Assembly: GCA_038209365.1 (NCBI GenBank)
Contig: JBBQXS010000010.1
Coordinates: 48,660 to 112,659 of the forward strand
DNA from: DASQHW01 sp038209365
GTDB lineage: Bacteria > Actinomycetota > Acidimicrobiia > IMCC26256 > PALSA-610
Reading direction: 5' to 3'
Length of the DNA: 64,000 nt
Shown here: in pieces, positions 50,914 to 60,044 of the stretch
Numbering within the stretch: position 1 is the stretch's first letter
Layout: each line of letters begins with the position of its first letter
Translations under genes and position numbers: made by a program
Notes under the pieces: generated by a model
The model's input: the letters and a program-made list of their open reading frames with translations, nothing else
Told to the model about the DNA's origin: nothing
Databases searched by the model: none

Positions 50914-51114
50914 TCAGACCGGGCGAACGTTCTGCGCCTCCTCGCCCTTCCGACCCTGCCCGATGTCGAATTCGACGGTCTGACCCTCCTCGAGGGCTCG
51001 GTACCCGTCCATCTGGATCTGGGAGTGGTGAACGAACACGTCCTTTGCGCCTTCGCGAGAGATGAAGCCGAAGCCCTTCTCGGCGTTGAAGAATTTCACT
51101 GTTCCTGTTGCCAA
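50914..51114 (-). CDS. csp: Cold-shock protein (CspA family)
   Basis: A 66-aa cold-shock domain protein: TGTVKFFNAEKGFGFISREG (RNP1 KGFGFI) and DVFVHHSQIQMDGYRALEEGQ (RNP2 VFVHH). Binds single-stranded RNA/DNA. The start is TTG at 51114: the sequence LATGTVKFFN replaces the usual MATGTVKWFN and no ATG or GTG occurs at that position. A rare initiation codon may limit its translation. Confidence 0.9.
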   Translation of the reverse strand: MATGTVKFFNAEKGFGFISREGAKDVFVHHSQIQMDGYRALEEGQTVEFDIGQGRKGEEAQNVRPV

Positions 51115-51224
51115 CTCACTGTCTTTCTCTTGCCGTAGGCGCACCCGGTTCGCGCACCCGTCAGCAACAGCGTAGGCCATCAACAACCGGGCGCGCGACG
51201 AGCTCGGGACGGTTCCGTACCTGG

Positions 51225-51644
51225 TCAGGTCCCCTGCGAGAGCTGGCCGAGAACATCGCCGGGGTTGAAGTAGACGCGCTCGCACACGAGACCGTCACCG
51301 TCGAACTCGAACACCGCGCACATGCGGACACGGAAGGTGTGCCCGGTCGGGGCGACATCGCCGAGCGGTCCCAAATGCGTGCCCATGAGCCAGAATTCGC
51401 TGACCACCGCGTCGTCCGCGTGGTGCAGGGCGATCACCTCGTTGCGCTGGTCCGGGAAGGGCAGGCGGCTGCGACGGAAGTACTCGCGTACCTCGTCCGG
51501 TCCGTCGTAGACCTGCCCGAGACCGATCAGCTCGTACCTCGGGTGTGTGAACGTCGCCAGCGCGGCGTCGAAGTCGAGACGGTTCTCGGCCTCCATGTGC
51601 TCGCGCACGATCGCCTCGCGCCGGTTGCGGGTGCTCAGATCCAT
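51225..51644 (-). CDS. SnoaL-like NTF2-fold protein
   Basis: A 139-aa SnoaL/NTF2-like protein: RREAIVREHMEAENRLDFDAALATFTHPRYELIG and YDGPDEVREYFRRSRLPFPD. SD AAGAAAG just before the ATG. It overlaps the CorA gene end by ten bases, so both are on one message. Exact function unknown. Confidence 0.75.
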   Translation of the reverse strand: MDLSTRNRREAIVREHMEAENRLDFDAALATFTHPRYELIGLGQVYDGPDEVREYFRRSRLPFPDQRNEVIALHHADDAVVSEFWLMGTHLGPLGDVAPTGHTFRVRMCAVFEFDGDGLVCERVYFNPGDVLGQLSQGT

Positions 51645-52549
51645 TTCTTTCTTCGGAAGTACATCAGTTGCAGGATCGTCGTCACGACGATCAACGCCCA
51701 CGAGAACGCGTAGCCCTGCGCCCACCCCAGCTCGGGCATGACTTCGAAGTTCTGTCCGTAGATGCCGACGATCAGCGTCGGGACCAGGAGCAGAGAAGCG
51801 ATCGCGGTCAGGCGCTTCATGACCTCGTTCTGGTCGTTGGCGATCTCCGACTGGTGGAAGTCCCGGACGCCCGCGAGCAGGTCACGCGAGAGGTCGAGAC
51901 CGTCGGTCGCGCGCAGCAGCTTGTCGTACGCGTCCGCGAAATGCAGCTCGACATCGCGCGGGAACAACGTGAGGTCACCGTCGAGCTCCACACGGTCGTC
52001 GAGCACGGCGCGTGCGGCATCGCGAGTGGGCGCGAGCACACGCCGGACGTGCAAGATGTCGTGCCGCAGCGACGAGATGCGCGTGCGCACTTCCGCTGAC
52101 GGCCAGTCGATGACGTGATCCTCGAGCTCGTCGATGGCGTCGTCGAAGCAGTCGACCACGTCGAGGAAGCGTTCGGCGATCTCGTCGACGATCGCGTAGA
52201 GGCACATGCCGGGACTCGCACCCGAGCGCACCGCCGTGTGGCGGGCCTCGTCGAAGTCGACCGGCACGTGCCCGGGTGGCGTCTTGCGCACCGTCACGAT
52301 CATGTCGAGCGTCGCGACGACGTCAACCTCTTGGAACACCGCGGCGCTGTTCTCGGGCAGGGACGGGAACACGAGCACGCCGAAGACGTAGTCGACGCGG
52401 GCTTCGAGGCGAGGGCGGACCTCGTCGTCCCGTTCCGGAGTGCGGAGCAGCCGTTCGAGTGTCACGTCGTGGAGATGCGCCGGCAGCACGTTTCGAAGGG
52501 TCCCTTCATCGGGGTCGCAGAGGTCGATCCAGTGCGGTTCGGCAGGCAC
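51635..52549 (-). CDS. CorA-like divalent-cation transporter with GQN signature
   Basis: A 304-aa CorA-family protein: large helical N-terminal domain and two C-terminal helices around VPTLIVGIYGQNFEVMPEL. The normal signature at the pore is Y-G-M-N-F; here Met is Gln. GMN is the selectivity motif of CorA Mg2+/Co2+ channels; a Gln could alter ion choice (as in Zn/other variants). GTG start at 52549. Downstream gene overlaps by ten bases. Confidence 0.8.
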   Translation of the reverse strand: MPAEPHWIDLCDPDEGTLRNVLPAHLHDVTLERLLRTPERDDEVRPRLEARVDYVFGVLVFPSLPENSAAVFQEVDVVATLDMIVTVRKTPPGHVPVDFDEARHTAVRSGASPGMCLYAIVDEIAERFLDVVDCFDDAIDELEDHVIDWPSAEVRTRISSLRHDILHVRRVLAPTRDAARAVLDDRVELDGDLTLFPRDVELHFADAYDKLLRATDGLDLSRDLLAGVRDFHQSEIANDQNEVMKRLTAIASLLLVPTLIVGIYGQNFEVMPELGWAQGYAFSWALIVVTTILQLMYFRRKKWI

Positions 52550-52559
52550 GCCGGCAACG

Positions 52560-53936
52560 TTAGGAGGACGTGGACGCCTCGGCGGGGACCGTGCGGCACC
52601 CCCGGCGATCGACCGCGTACGCCTCGAAACCCCTGCCGTCCGCCAGTCGTTGCAGACGGATGCGCCCGCCGGTTCGCGCCGCAAGCCGAGTGATCGTCTC
52701 GCGTTCGTTCGTGTGGCGCGACGCGTCGTAGCTGGCGAAATGCAGGATCTGGTCGACGTGACGATCGCAGAGGAGCTTCTCGTAATCCGGCACTTCGTGG
52801 AAGTCGCGAATGGCCATGGTCTCCGGGAACATCTCCGAATCGAGCCGGCCGCCCGCCTTCACGACGTGATACAGGCCGAGCTTGCCGTCGCCGCCGCGCA
52901 GGACGCGGTAGGTCGCTCCGCGCACGAACGATGGTGAGCGCAGGTACGCGTCGAGCGTCGCGGTGTCGGCGCCGTCCCACGCGAGCACTCGCCACTGCGC
53001 CCATCCGTTGAGCGGAAACGAGAGCACGATGAAGAGGGTGAGTGGGACGGCGAGCGCGACCGGTGCGAGCCAGCTCCACGCGAGGCGGCGGAGCAGTACA
53101 TAGAAGATCGGGAGCACCGCGATGAAGACGCGCGGTCCGAGCGTGGCGAGAAAGTTCACGACCTGCGCGCTCGGGCGGGAATCGGAGGCGCTCGGTGAGA
53201 TGAAGACGATCACGACTGCCGGCAGCGCAACGACGCACGCGAGCGCGTACCACCTGACGGCTGAGGGACGGTCGCGCGTGAACGGCAGGTAGAGCAGCAG
53301 GACCACCAGCGCGAGCGGGGCCACGATGTACGGATGCGTGGCGAATCCCACGCCGAGGAGCAGCGTGGCCCAAACGCGGGCGCCGCGCCGCCAGGCCGCG
53401 ATGCCGAACAGCATCAGCATCGAGCCCCATGCAAAAGCCTGCTGGCCGAACAGGAGCGCTTGGAGGATCGCCGGGTTGGCGAGCACCGCCGCCGCCCACC
53501 AGCCGCGTCGCAACTCCGGGAACGCGAGGAAGGTCGCGACGATGCACCCGACGGTTCCGAGGACGGTCCACAACGTGACGGCCCAGTCGCCGAACAGCGG
53601 CCAGGCGAACGCGGCGGTCGTCCAGTTCACGAATCCGTACGGATACGCGAACGCCTCGCCGTGGCCGAGCTGGGGGAACCGCCAAGGCAATCGTCCGTGA
53701 TGCCAGAGGTCGTCGGCGATGTGCCACACGTGCACTTGGTTGTTCATGCTGTCGGACGACAAGACGATCGCGTGACGCAGGTAGACCGCGAGCACGACGA
53801 CCCACGCCAGCACCAACAGCGCCAGCGCGGCGCGCCCACCGGGAACCCGATCGGTCCGCCGCGAAGCCTCGGATTCGGCATATCCCGAGCGCGATACCCG
53901 GCTCGCGAACGCTTCGCTCAAGTCTGTTTGGTGCAC
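52560..53936 (-). CDS. Polytopic membrane protein (GT-C-like) of the glycan cluster
   Basis: A 458-aa protein with about nine helices and a C-terminal soluble part (LRSPSFVRGATYRVLRGGDGKLG...). The first loop SSDSMNNQVHVWHIADDLWHH has an acidic residue and His as in GT-C polyprenyl-sugar enzymes. GTG start 53936 overlaps the GT2-NodB stop by 19 bases, so they are coupled. Similar in layout to the protein at 30233-31819. Confidence 0.6.
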   Translation of the reverse strand: MHQTDLSEAFASRVSRSGYAESEASRRTDRVPGGRAALALLVLAWVVVLAVYLRHAIVLSSDSMNNQVHVWHIADDLWHHGRLPWRFPQLGHGEAFAYPYGFVNWTTAAFAWPLFGDWAVTLWTVLGTVGCIVATFLAFPELRRGWWAAAVLANPAILQALLFGQQAFAWGSMLMLFGIAAWRRGARVWATLLLGVGFATHPYIVAPLALVVLLLYLPFTRDRPSAVRWYALACVVALPAVVIVFISPSASDSRPSAQVVNFLATLGPRVFIAVLPIFYVLLRRLAWSWLAPVALAVPLTLFIVLSFPLNGWAQWRVLAWDGADTATLDAYLRSPSFVRGATYRVLRGGDGKLGLYHVVKAGGRLDSEMFPETMAIRDFHEVPDYEKLLCDRHVDQILHFASYDASRHTNERETITRLAARTGGRIRLQRLADGRGFEAYAVDRRGCRTVPAEASTSS

Positions 53937-55867
53937 GGCTGGTACGCGTTGCCGCCCACGAGCTCGTCGAGGCGCACCGGCCGGAGGTGCCGCTCCCGCA
54001 GACCGTCGAGGATCTTCGGAAGCGCCGCGACCACCACCGAGCGATCGACCCACGGCTTGCCGTCGAACCCGTCGTGCAGGTCGATGATCGATCCGCCCCG
54101 GACGCGCTCGAGCACCCTCGCGGCGACGACGTCGGCATCCGCGGTCGCCCAGTCGCCGACCGACACGTCCCACAGCGCGATGTGCATGTGGTGTTCGTGC
54201 ACGACGCGCGCCATCATCGGCGTCTTCTGGCCGTGGGGCGGCCGGAACCAGACCGGGCACGCACCGACGTTGCGGGCGAACGCATCCTGCGTGCGGGCAA
54301 GCTCGGGATACCGCGGATCGAGCCAACGCCAGTCGTCGTGGTGGTACGAGTGATTCCCGACGAGATGGCCATGGGCGTACAACGCGCGCACGATCTGCGG
54401 CTGGGCGTCCAGCGCTTTGCCCACGACGAAGAAGGTGCCCTTCACGCCGGCGTCGTCGAGGATCTTCATGATCGCCGGCGTGGCGGCGACGTTCGGGCCG
54501 TCGTCGAACGTGATTGCGACCGTATCGGTGCCGCGCGGCCCGTGGGTCACACCGCCGCCGAACCACGTCGCGCCGACGGTGCTCGATCCGAAGTATCCGG
54601 CGATGCCCGATGTCGCGAGCACCAGCGTGCTCCCGACGGCAAGCGTGCGCATCCGGTGCGCGCTGGGCATCGCGAAGCGCCCGAAGCGCGCCGCGACGGC
54701 GCCGATCGCGACGCCGATCACTGCGAGTCCGAGCAGGCTCGCGCGCGTGCCGCCGATGCGAACAAGCACGAAGACCACGAACGCGCCGCCCAGGACCAGC
54801 GGACGGGGGCGTCGTACCGGCGGCGCCGCAAGGGACGCGCCGACACCGAACAATGCCGCGAGGACGATGGCGCTCCCCATGTCGGGTCGTTGAGGCACCA
54901 GCCAGGCCGCGACGAGCGCGAGGAGGGCGCCGAGCAGTGCGAGCGAGGGCCGGGGCACGAACCTACGGATGAACGAGCCAAGGCCGAATGCTGCAATAGC
55001 GGCGAGAATGAGCGTCAGCATCGTGTCGGTGGTGTGCGCGTAGGTGAGCGAGCACAGCAGCCCGAGAATCCCCGCGATCGCGACGTGCGCGACGGCGTCG
55101 GTTGCGAGCGCCTCGCGGATGCGGTCGCGGTGCCATACACGCCCGGCGGCGATCGGGATCACGCTCATGTCGATCAACGCGTCGCGCATGCGCGTGCGTG
55201 ACCGCGCCACGGGCACCGGCACGACATGGTCGTTGCGCACCTTGTATCCGAGCTGGCACAGGACCACAGCGACTTCGACGGTCTCGCTGTACTTGTAGCC
55301 GGAGTAGTAGTCGAGCGCGTGCGCCAGCGCGCCGAGGCGGAAGATGCGATAGCCCGACTCGACGTCGTGGAGCGGGGTCCCGGCCCACGCCGACGCCCAC
55401 TTCGACAGCACCCAGTTGCCAGTCCGCTTGAACGGTCCGTGGTACGAGAGGTCGCGGCGTGCAAGGTTCGCGTCGAGTCCCTCGTCGATCGTCATCTGCA
55501 CGAGCTCGTTCAGCACGTGCAGGTCGTGCTGTCCGTCGGCGTCGACCGTGAACACGAGGTCGTCGGCGTGGAGCTCGCCGATCCGCAGACGTTCCCGCAG
55601 CTCGCTCAGCGCCGTGTAGTACGCCTCCGACATTCCCTGGTTGACCTCGTGCACGAGCAGGCGGCAGCGTGCGCGCGTTGCATCGTTCCCCGCGTCCTCA
55701 TTCCCGACCATCCAACGTTCGATCTCGAGGCGCGTGTTGTCGGTGGACCCGTCATCGACGACAACGAGCTCGTCGACGAGCGGATAGAGCTCGTCGAGGA
55801 CGGCTGCGACCGTCGGCTCCTCGTTGTACGCCGGGACCACCGCGATGCGGCGCGACGTTCGTGTCAC
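53918..55867 (-). CDS. GT2 glycosyltransferase / membrane / NodB deacetylase fusion
   Basis: A 649-aa protein. Residues 1-230: GT2 fold (VVPAYNEEPTVAAVL, VVVDDGSTDNT, FTVDADGQHD). About 255-425: around seven helices. About 430-649: polysaccharide-deacetylase domain (VAITFDDGPNVAATPAIM, GNHSYHHDDWRWLD, WFRPPHGQKTPMM, IIDLHDGFDG). All metal and catalytic motifs of both enzymes are intact. One polypeptide would transfer a sugar at the inside of the membrane and deacetylate it outside. GTG start. Confidence 0.85.
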   Translation of the reverse strand: MTRTSRRIAVVPAYNEEPTVAAVLDELYPLVDELVVVDDGSTDNTRLEIERWMVGNEDAGNDATRARCRLLVHEVNQGMSEAYYTALSELRERLRIGELHADDLVFTVDADGQHDLHVLNELVQMTIDEGLDANLARRDLSYHGPFKRTGNWVLSKWASAWAGTPLHDVESGYRIFRLGALAHALDYYSGYKYSETVEVAVVLCQLGYKVRNDHVVPVPVARSRTRMRDALIDMSVIPIAAGRVWHRDRIREALATDAVAHVAIAGILGLLCSLTYAHTTDTMLTLILAAIAAFGLGSFIRRFVPRPSLALLGALLALVAAWLVPQRPDMGSAIVLAALFGVGASLAAPPVRRPRPLVLGGAFVVFVLVRIGGTRASLLGLAVIGVAIGAVAARFGRFAMPSAHRMRTLAVGSTLVLATSGIAGYFGSSTVGATWFGGGVTHGPRGTDTVAITFDDGPNVAATPAIMKILDDAGVKGTFFVVGKALDAQPQIVRALYAHGHLVGNHSYHHDDWRWLDPRYPELARTQDAFARNVGACPVWFRPPHGQKTPMMARVVHEHHMHIALWDVSVGDWATADADVVAARVLERVRGGSIIDLHDGFDGKPWVDRSVVVAALPKILDGLRERHLRPVRLDELVGGNAYQPCTKQT

Positions 55868-55873
55868 GTGTTC

Positions 55874-56797
55874 CTAGGACCCCGCTGTCTGCTGCTCGCG
55901 GTACCACGCGAGCGTCTTCCGTAGCCCATCTGCGAAGGTGTGCTGCGGCCGCCACCCGAGCTCTTCACGTGCGCGGTCGCTGCGCACGACACGCGCACGA
56001 TAGTCGCCGGGCCGGGTCGGCCCGAACGTCACCTCTACGTCGCCGACGAGGTCGCGTACCGTCTCGGCGAGCATGCGGATCGAGATTGCCTCGTCGGACT
56101 CGAGGTTGTAGGTGCGGTTCTCCGCGATGCCGCTCAGCGCGAGCACGTGCGCGGCGGCGAGGTCCCGGACGTAGACGAACCGCCGCTCCTGCGAGCCGTC
56201 ACCGTCGATGCGGAGCGGCTCACCGCGCAACGCCCGCAACAAGAAGGCGGCAACGACGAGATCCGCGCGCATGCGCGGCCCGAACGGTATGCCGTAGCGA
56301 AGCACCGTGTACGGACGACCGAACAGGGTCGCGTAGTCGCGGCACAACATCTCTGCCGCGATCTTCTCGGACACGTACAGGTGGCGGTCCGTCTGGAGGT
56401 CGAACAGCGTCGACTCGTCGACTTCGTCGCCCTGCGTCGCGGCGTATACCCACACAGTGCTCGAGAGCACGACGCGACCCGCGTTGGCCTGCCGCGCGGC
56501 TTCGAGCACACGTGCCACACCGAAGGTGTTCAGCCAGACGCTCTGCGGAGGATCGGCGACGATGTCGTTCACGTCGGCCATCGCCGCCAGGTGGAAGACC
56601 GGGCCTACGCCCTGCAACGCGTCGGTGAGTGCCTCCTGGTCGAGCATGTCGACGTCGGCCCAGTCGACGTCGTCGGCCTGGAGCGGTTTCTGCGGATCGA
56701 TCACGCGTACCGCGTGGCCGGCGTCCAACAGCGCGTCGACGACGTGGGAACCGACGAAGCCGGACCCGCCCGTGACGGCAATCAACTCGTCGCTCAC
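55874..56797 (-). CDS. NAD-dependent nucleotide-sugar epimerase/dehydratase
   Basis: A 307-aa extended SDR: IAVTGGSGFVGSHVVDAL, YVSEKIAAEML (catalytic Tyr-x3-Lys), GPRMRADLVVAAFLL. Likely forms or epimerises a nucleotide sugar for the glycan made by the neighbours. GTG start overlaps the aminotransferase stop (GTGA). Confidence 0.85.
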   Translation of the reverse strand: MSDELIAVTGGSGFVGSHVVDALLDAGHAVRVIDPQKPLQADDVDWADVDMLDQEALTDALQGVGPVFHLAAMADVNDIVADPPQSVWLNTFGVARVLEAARQANAGRVVLSSTVWVYAATQGDEVDESTLFDLQTDRHLYVSEKIAAEMLCRDYATLFGRPYTVLRYGIPFGPRMRADLVVAAFLLRALRGEPLRIDGDGSQERRFVYVRDLAAAHVLALSGIAENRTYNLESDEAISIRMLAETVRDLVGDVEVTFGPTRPGDYRARVVRSDRAREELGWRPQHTFADGLRKTLAWYREQQTAGS

Positions 56798-57903
56798 TGC
56801 AGCTCCGATGCCAGGGACTCGAGGACGTAGTCAGCGTCGCGCTCTTCGAGCGTCGGATACAACGGCAAGCAGATGTGACGCGCGCACAGCCGTTCGGCGC
56901 CGGGGAGCGAACGATCGGCGAACGATGCGAACACCGGCTGCTGATGCAGGGGCGTGTCGTACACCTCGCCGGACAGGCCGATGTCGTATCGCTCACGGAG
57001 CGTCTGCTTCAGCTCCGCCCGGTCGACGCCGTCGGGCAGGAACGCGACGTACTTGTAGTAGTTGCATTGCGCGTTCGGAGGGACGTCGAGCGGGCGCAGG
57101 CCGATCTGCTCGATCGCGGCGTCGTATCGCTTCGCGAGCGATTGACGTGCCGCGATGAATTCGTCGAGTCGGCGCAACTGCGCAAGGACGATCGCGGCAT
57201 GCGGCTCGCTCATGCGCCAGTTCGCGCCGAGCCGCGTGTGGAAGTTCGCATGGAACGAGCCCTTGCCCTGGTCCCTGTACGTGCGCGCTTCCTCCGCGAT
57301 CGAAGTGTCGTCGGTGACGATCATGCCGCCCTCACCGCCGGCGACAACCTTCGTGGGATAGAACGAGAATGCAGCCGCAACGCCGAACGTCCCGGCGGGA
57401 CGGTTGTCGAGCGCGCTGCCGTGCGCATGGGCGGCATCCTCGACGAGGGACACGCCTCGCTGCGCGCACAGTGCCGCGAGCGCGGGCATTGCCGGGCTGA
57501 TCAGGCCGCCGATGTGCACGGCGACGACGGCCGCCGTTTCGGGACCGATCGAGGCGGCGACGTCGTCGAGGTCGAACGACATCGTCCTCGGGTCGCAATC
57601 GACGAATCGCAGGCGCGCGCCCGCGTGCAGCGCGGCGGCCGCGGTCGCAAAGAACGTGTTGGCGGGGACGAGTACCTCTCGCCCCTCCACGTCGAGAGCG
57701 CGCAGGATGATCTCGAGCGCGCTGGTGCCGGAGCTGACCGAGACGGCGTTGCCGACCTGATGGCGCGTCGCGAACGCCTCTTCGAGCTCGCGGCCGATCG
57801 CCCCGAGGGTGAGCTGTCCGGTGGCGAGTGCGTGGTCTATCTGCGCCAGGATCTCAGCGCGGTCTTCGTCCGGGAAGAACACCCGGGCAGGAGGCACGCG
57901 CAT
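56794..57903 (-). CDS. DegT/DnrJ/EryC1 PLP sugar aminotransferase
   Basis: A 369-aa aminotransferase: SVSSGTSALEIILRAL (PLP phosphate site), VEDAAHAHGSALDN (Asp), AFSFYPTKVVAGGEGGM (PLP-Lys). First gene of the glycan operon. A TAGATT -10-like hexamer (57917-57912) lies eight bases upstream of ATG. Makes an amino sugar. Confidence 0.9.
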   Translation of the reverse strand: MRVPPARVFFPDEDRAEILAQIDHALATGQLTLGAIGRELEEAFATRHQVGNAVSVSSGTSALEIILRALDVEGREVLVPANTFFATAAAALHAGARLRFVDCDPRTMSFDLDDVAASIGPETAAVVAVHIGGLISPAMPALAALCAQRGVSLVEDAAHAHGSALDNRPAGTFGVAAAFSFYPTKVVAGGEGGMIVTDDTSIAEEARTYRDQGKGSFHANFHTRLGANWRMSEPHAAIVLAQLRRLDEFIAARQSLAKRYDAAIEQIGLRPLDVPPNAQCNYYKYVAFLPDGVDRAELKQTLRERYDIGLSGEVYDTPLHQQPVFASFADRSLPGAERLCARHICLPLYPTLEERDADYVLESLASELQ

Positions 57904-57991
57904 GCCGAGGAAATCTATCGAAGCTTGGTCGCACGATCTTGTATGCCGCGCCGGCGGGATACCGCTCTTTACCAGTGCTATACGTTCGCCC

Positions 57992-58492
57992 GTGCCGAGC
58001 GCGGTCGTGCTGATCGGTCTGATGGGGTCCGGGAAGTCCACGGTGGGTCGGAGGCTCGCCCGGCGGCTCGGGCTCCCGTTCGACGACAACGACGCCATCC
58101 TCCTACGACGATCGGGCCGCACCGCGCGTGACATCGAGCAGACGGAAGGGTTCGACGCGCTGCACCGCGCCGAGGCCGATGCACTGCTCGAGGCGTTGGA
58201 AGGGCCCGCCGTGATCGCCGCGGCGGCAGGCGCGGTGCTCGAGCCGGAGGTCGCGCACGCGTTGCGCGGCCACACCATCGTCTACCTGCGTGCGGATCCC
58301 GATGCGCTGGCCGAACGGCTGCTGCAAGATGACGGGTACCGACCGTTCGGCGGGCGCGACCCCGACGACGTGCTGCGCGAGCAATTCCACGCGCGTGACG
58401 ACGCCTATCGCTCGCTCGCGTCGCTCGTCGTGGACGCGACCGCCCCGGTCGACGACCTCGTGGAACGGATCAACGCGGCGGTTGCACCATGA
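57992..58492 (+). CDS. Shikimate-kinase-like P-loop kinase
   Basis: A 166-aa P-loop kinase: GLMGSGKSTVGRRLARRLGLPFDDNDAILL looks like AroK. But the Gly-rich shikimate loop (GGG) is AAAAGAVL here, so another small-molecule substrate is possible. GTG start with TATACGT eight bases upstream. Convergent overlap of 23 bases with the GNAT gene. Confidence 0.65.
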   Translation: MPSAVVLIGLMGSGKSTVGRRLARRLGLPFDDNDAILLRRSGRTARDIEQTEGFDALHRAEADALLEALEGPAVIAAAAGAVLEPEVAHALRGHTIVYLRADPDALAERLLQDDGYRPFGGRDPDDVLREQFHARDDAYRSLASLVVDATAPVDDLVERINAAVAP

Positions 58493-59147
58493 GGAAGTCG
58501 TACGCGGCCCGCGTCTCGAACCCGACTGCTTCGTAGACGCGGATCGCGCGGACGTTCTCGCTCGCGACGTGCAGTATCGCGGTCTCCCGACGCGCTTCGA
58601 TGCCGGCCGCGATCGCGCGTACGAGGCGCGTCGCCAGGCCGCGCTTGCGGACGGCTTCGTCGGTACAGACGGCGCTGATCTCTGTGTAGCCCTCGAGATG
58701 CATGCGCTCACCCACCATCGCGACGAGAACGCCGTCTTCCCGCAGACCGAGGTACGTGCCGAGCTCGATGGTGCGCGTGAAGAAAGGGCCGGGTCGCGTG
58801 CGTCCGACGAGCGCGAGCATGTCGGGGACGTCGTCGTTCGTGAGCCGGACGAAGACGGAATCGGGTTCCCCGATCTTCGCGGTCGCGACCATCTGCAGCC
58901 CCGGAAGCCGGAGAGGGACATCCCACTCCCCGGGGACGTCGAGATCATCGCCGCGGAACACGACGGCCGCGCCGCCGGGCCCGATCAGCCCGCCGAGCGC
59001 GATCCACGCGTCACCGGCGGCGTTGTCGGGCATCCCGGCGAAGGGCGCGACCTCCGGGTCGTAGCGGACCGCGATGCTGGTGCCTTCGCAGAATGGGGCG
59101 TGCGGACCGGTCAACGCGTGCCATACGGGGTTGTCGAGCGGCTCCAC
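58470..59147 (-). CDS. GNAT N-acetyltransferase
   Basis: A 225-aa protein: N-terminal NPVWHALTGPHAPF domain as in a common actinobacterial GNAT group, and CoA-binding ISAVCTDEAVRKRGLATRLV at about residue 163. GTG 59147 (VEPLDNPVW) avoids overlap with the divergent PhyH gene; ATG 59198 would overlap it. Confidence 0.75.
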   Translation of the reverse strand: MEPLDNPVWHALTGPHAPFCEGTSIAVRYDPEVAPFAGMPDNAAGDAWIALGGLIGPGGAAVVFRGDDLDVPGEWDVPLRLPGLQMVATAKIGEPDSVFVRLTNDDVPDMLALVGRTRPGPFFTRTIELGTYLGLREDGVLVAMVGERMHLEGYTEISAVCTDEAVRKRGLATRLVRAIAAGIEARRETAILHVASENVRAIRVYEAVGFETRAAYDFLMVQPPR

Positions 59148-59162
59148 GTCCGCGATGGTGTC

Positions 59163-60044
59163 ATGGTGACACTCGCGGAGGCTTCGATTTTCGACCATGT
59201 CGAGCGCATCGACGCCGACGGCTACACGATCGTCGAGGATGCGATCGAGCCTGCGCTGGTGCGCGACCTGTGCGACACGATCCGGCGCCTGGAGCGCGAG
59301 CTGGACGTGCGGCCTCGTGAGACCGCCGCCGAGGGTCACGCGACGATGCGGATGTACAACCTGCTCGCCAAGGATCCGTTGTTCCAGGCGATGCCGGTGC
59401 ACCGCAGCGTGCTCCCGATCGTCGAGCGCATGCTCGACCGCGGTTGCTTGTTGAGCGGCATGACTGCCATCGACATCGGACCCGGCGAGCATCCGCAACC
59501 GATGCACGGTGACGACATCGTGATGTCACGTCATCTGCAACGTCCCCACGCGCCGATGATGGTGACGAGCATGTGGGCGCTGACAGATTTCACCCCGGCG
59601 AACGGCGGTACGTGGTTCGTGCCCGGCTCCCACCGTTCCCCGCTCAGCGCCGATGCGCCGGGCGCGCTCGACGGCGCCGAGGTGCGTGCGCTCGAGATGC
59701 CGGCCGGCGCAGTGATGATCTTCCACGGCTCGCTGTGGCACGGCGGCGGCGCCAACACGACCACCGACGAGTGGCGCCTCGGCGTCAACGTCCAGTACTG
59801 CCCCGGCTTCGTGCGCCAGCAGCAGAATCCGTACCTCGGCATCCCGTCCGAGATCGCGGCGGGATTCTCGGACCGCCTGCTCGAGCTGCTCGGCTACCGC
59901 TTGTACAAGGGAATCATGGGCCACATCGACGGCCGCAGCCCCGGTGAGGTCGTGTTCGGCGACCGGATGGCCGAGACCGCATATCGCGACAGCGAGCGAC
60001 GGGGTACCCGGCCGATGACCGGTGACGTCCCCCTCGATCGCTGA
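59163..60044 (+). CDS. Phytanoyl-CoA dioxygenase (PhyH) family protein
   Basis: A 293-aa Fe/2OG dioxygenase: H-x-D in QPMHGDDIVMSRHL, GGTWFVPGSHRSPL and distal His in SLWHGGGANTTTD. Distinct from the PhyH protein at 38039. Only 15 bases from the start of the divergent GNAT. Followed by a 138-aa gene overlapping by 23 bases. Confidence 0.8.
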   Translation: MVTLAEASIFDHVERIDADGYTIVEDAIEPALVRDLCDTIRRLERELDVRPRETAAEGHATMRMYNLLAKDPLFQAMPVHRSVLPIVERMLDRGCLLSGMTAIDIGPGEHPQPMHGDDIVMSRHLQRPHAPMMVTSMWALTDFTPANGGTWFVPGSHRSPLSADAPGALDGAEVRALEMPAGAVMIFHGSLWHGGGANTTTDEWRLGVNVQYCPGFVRQQQNPYLGIPSEIAAGFSDRLLELLGYRLYKGIMGHIDGRSPGEVVFGDRMAETAYRDSERRGTRPMTGDVPLDR

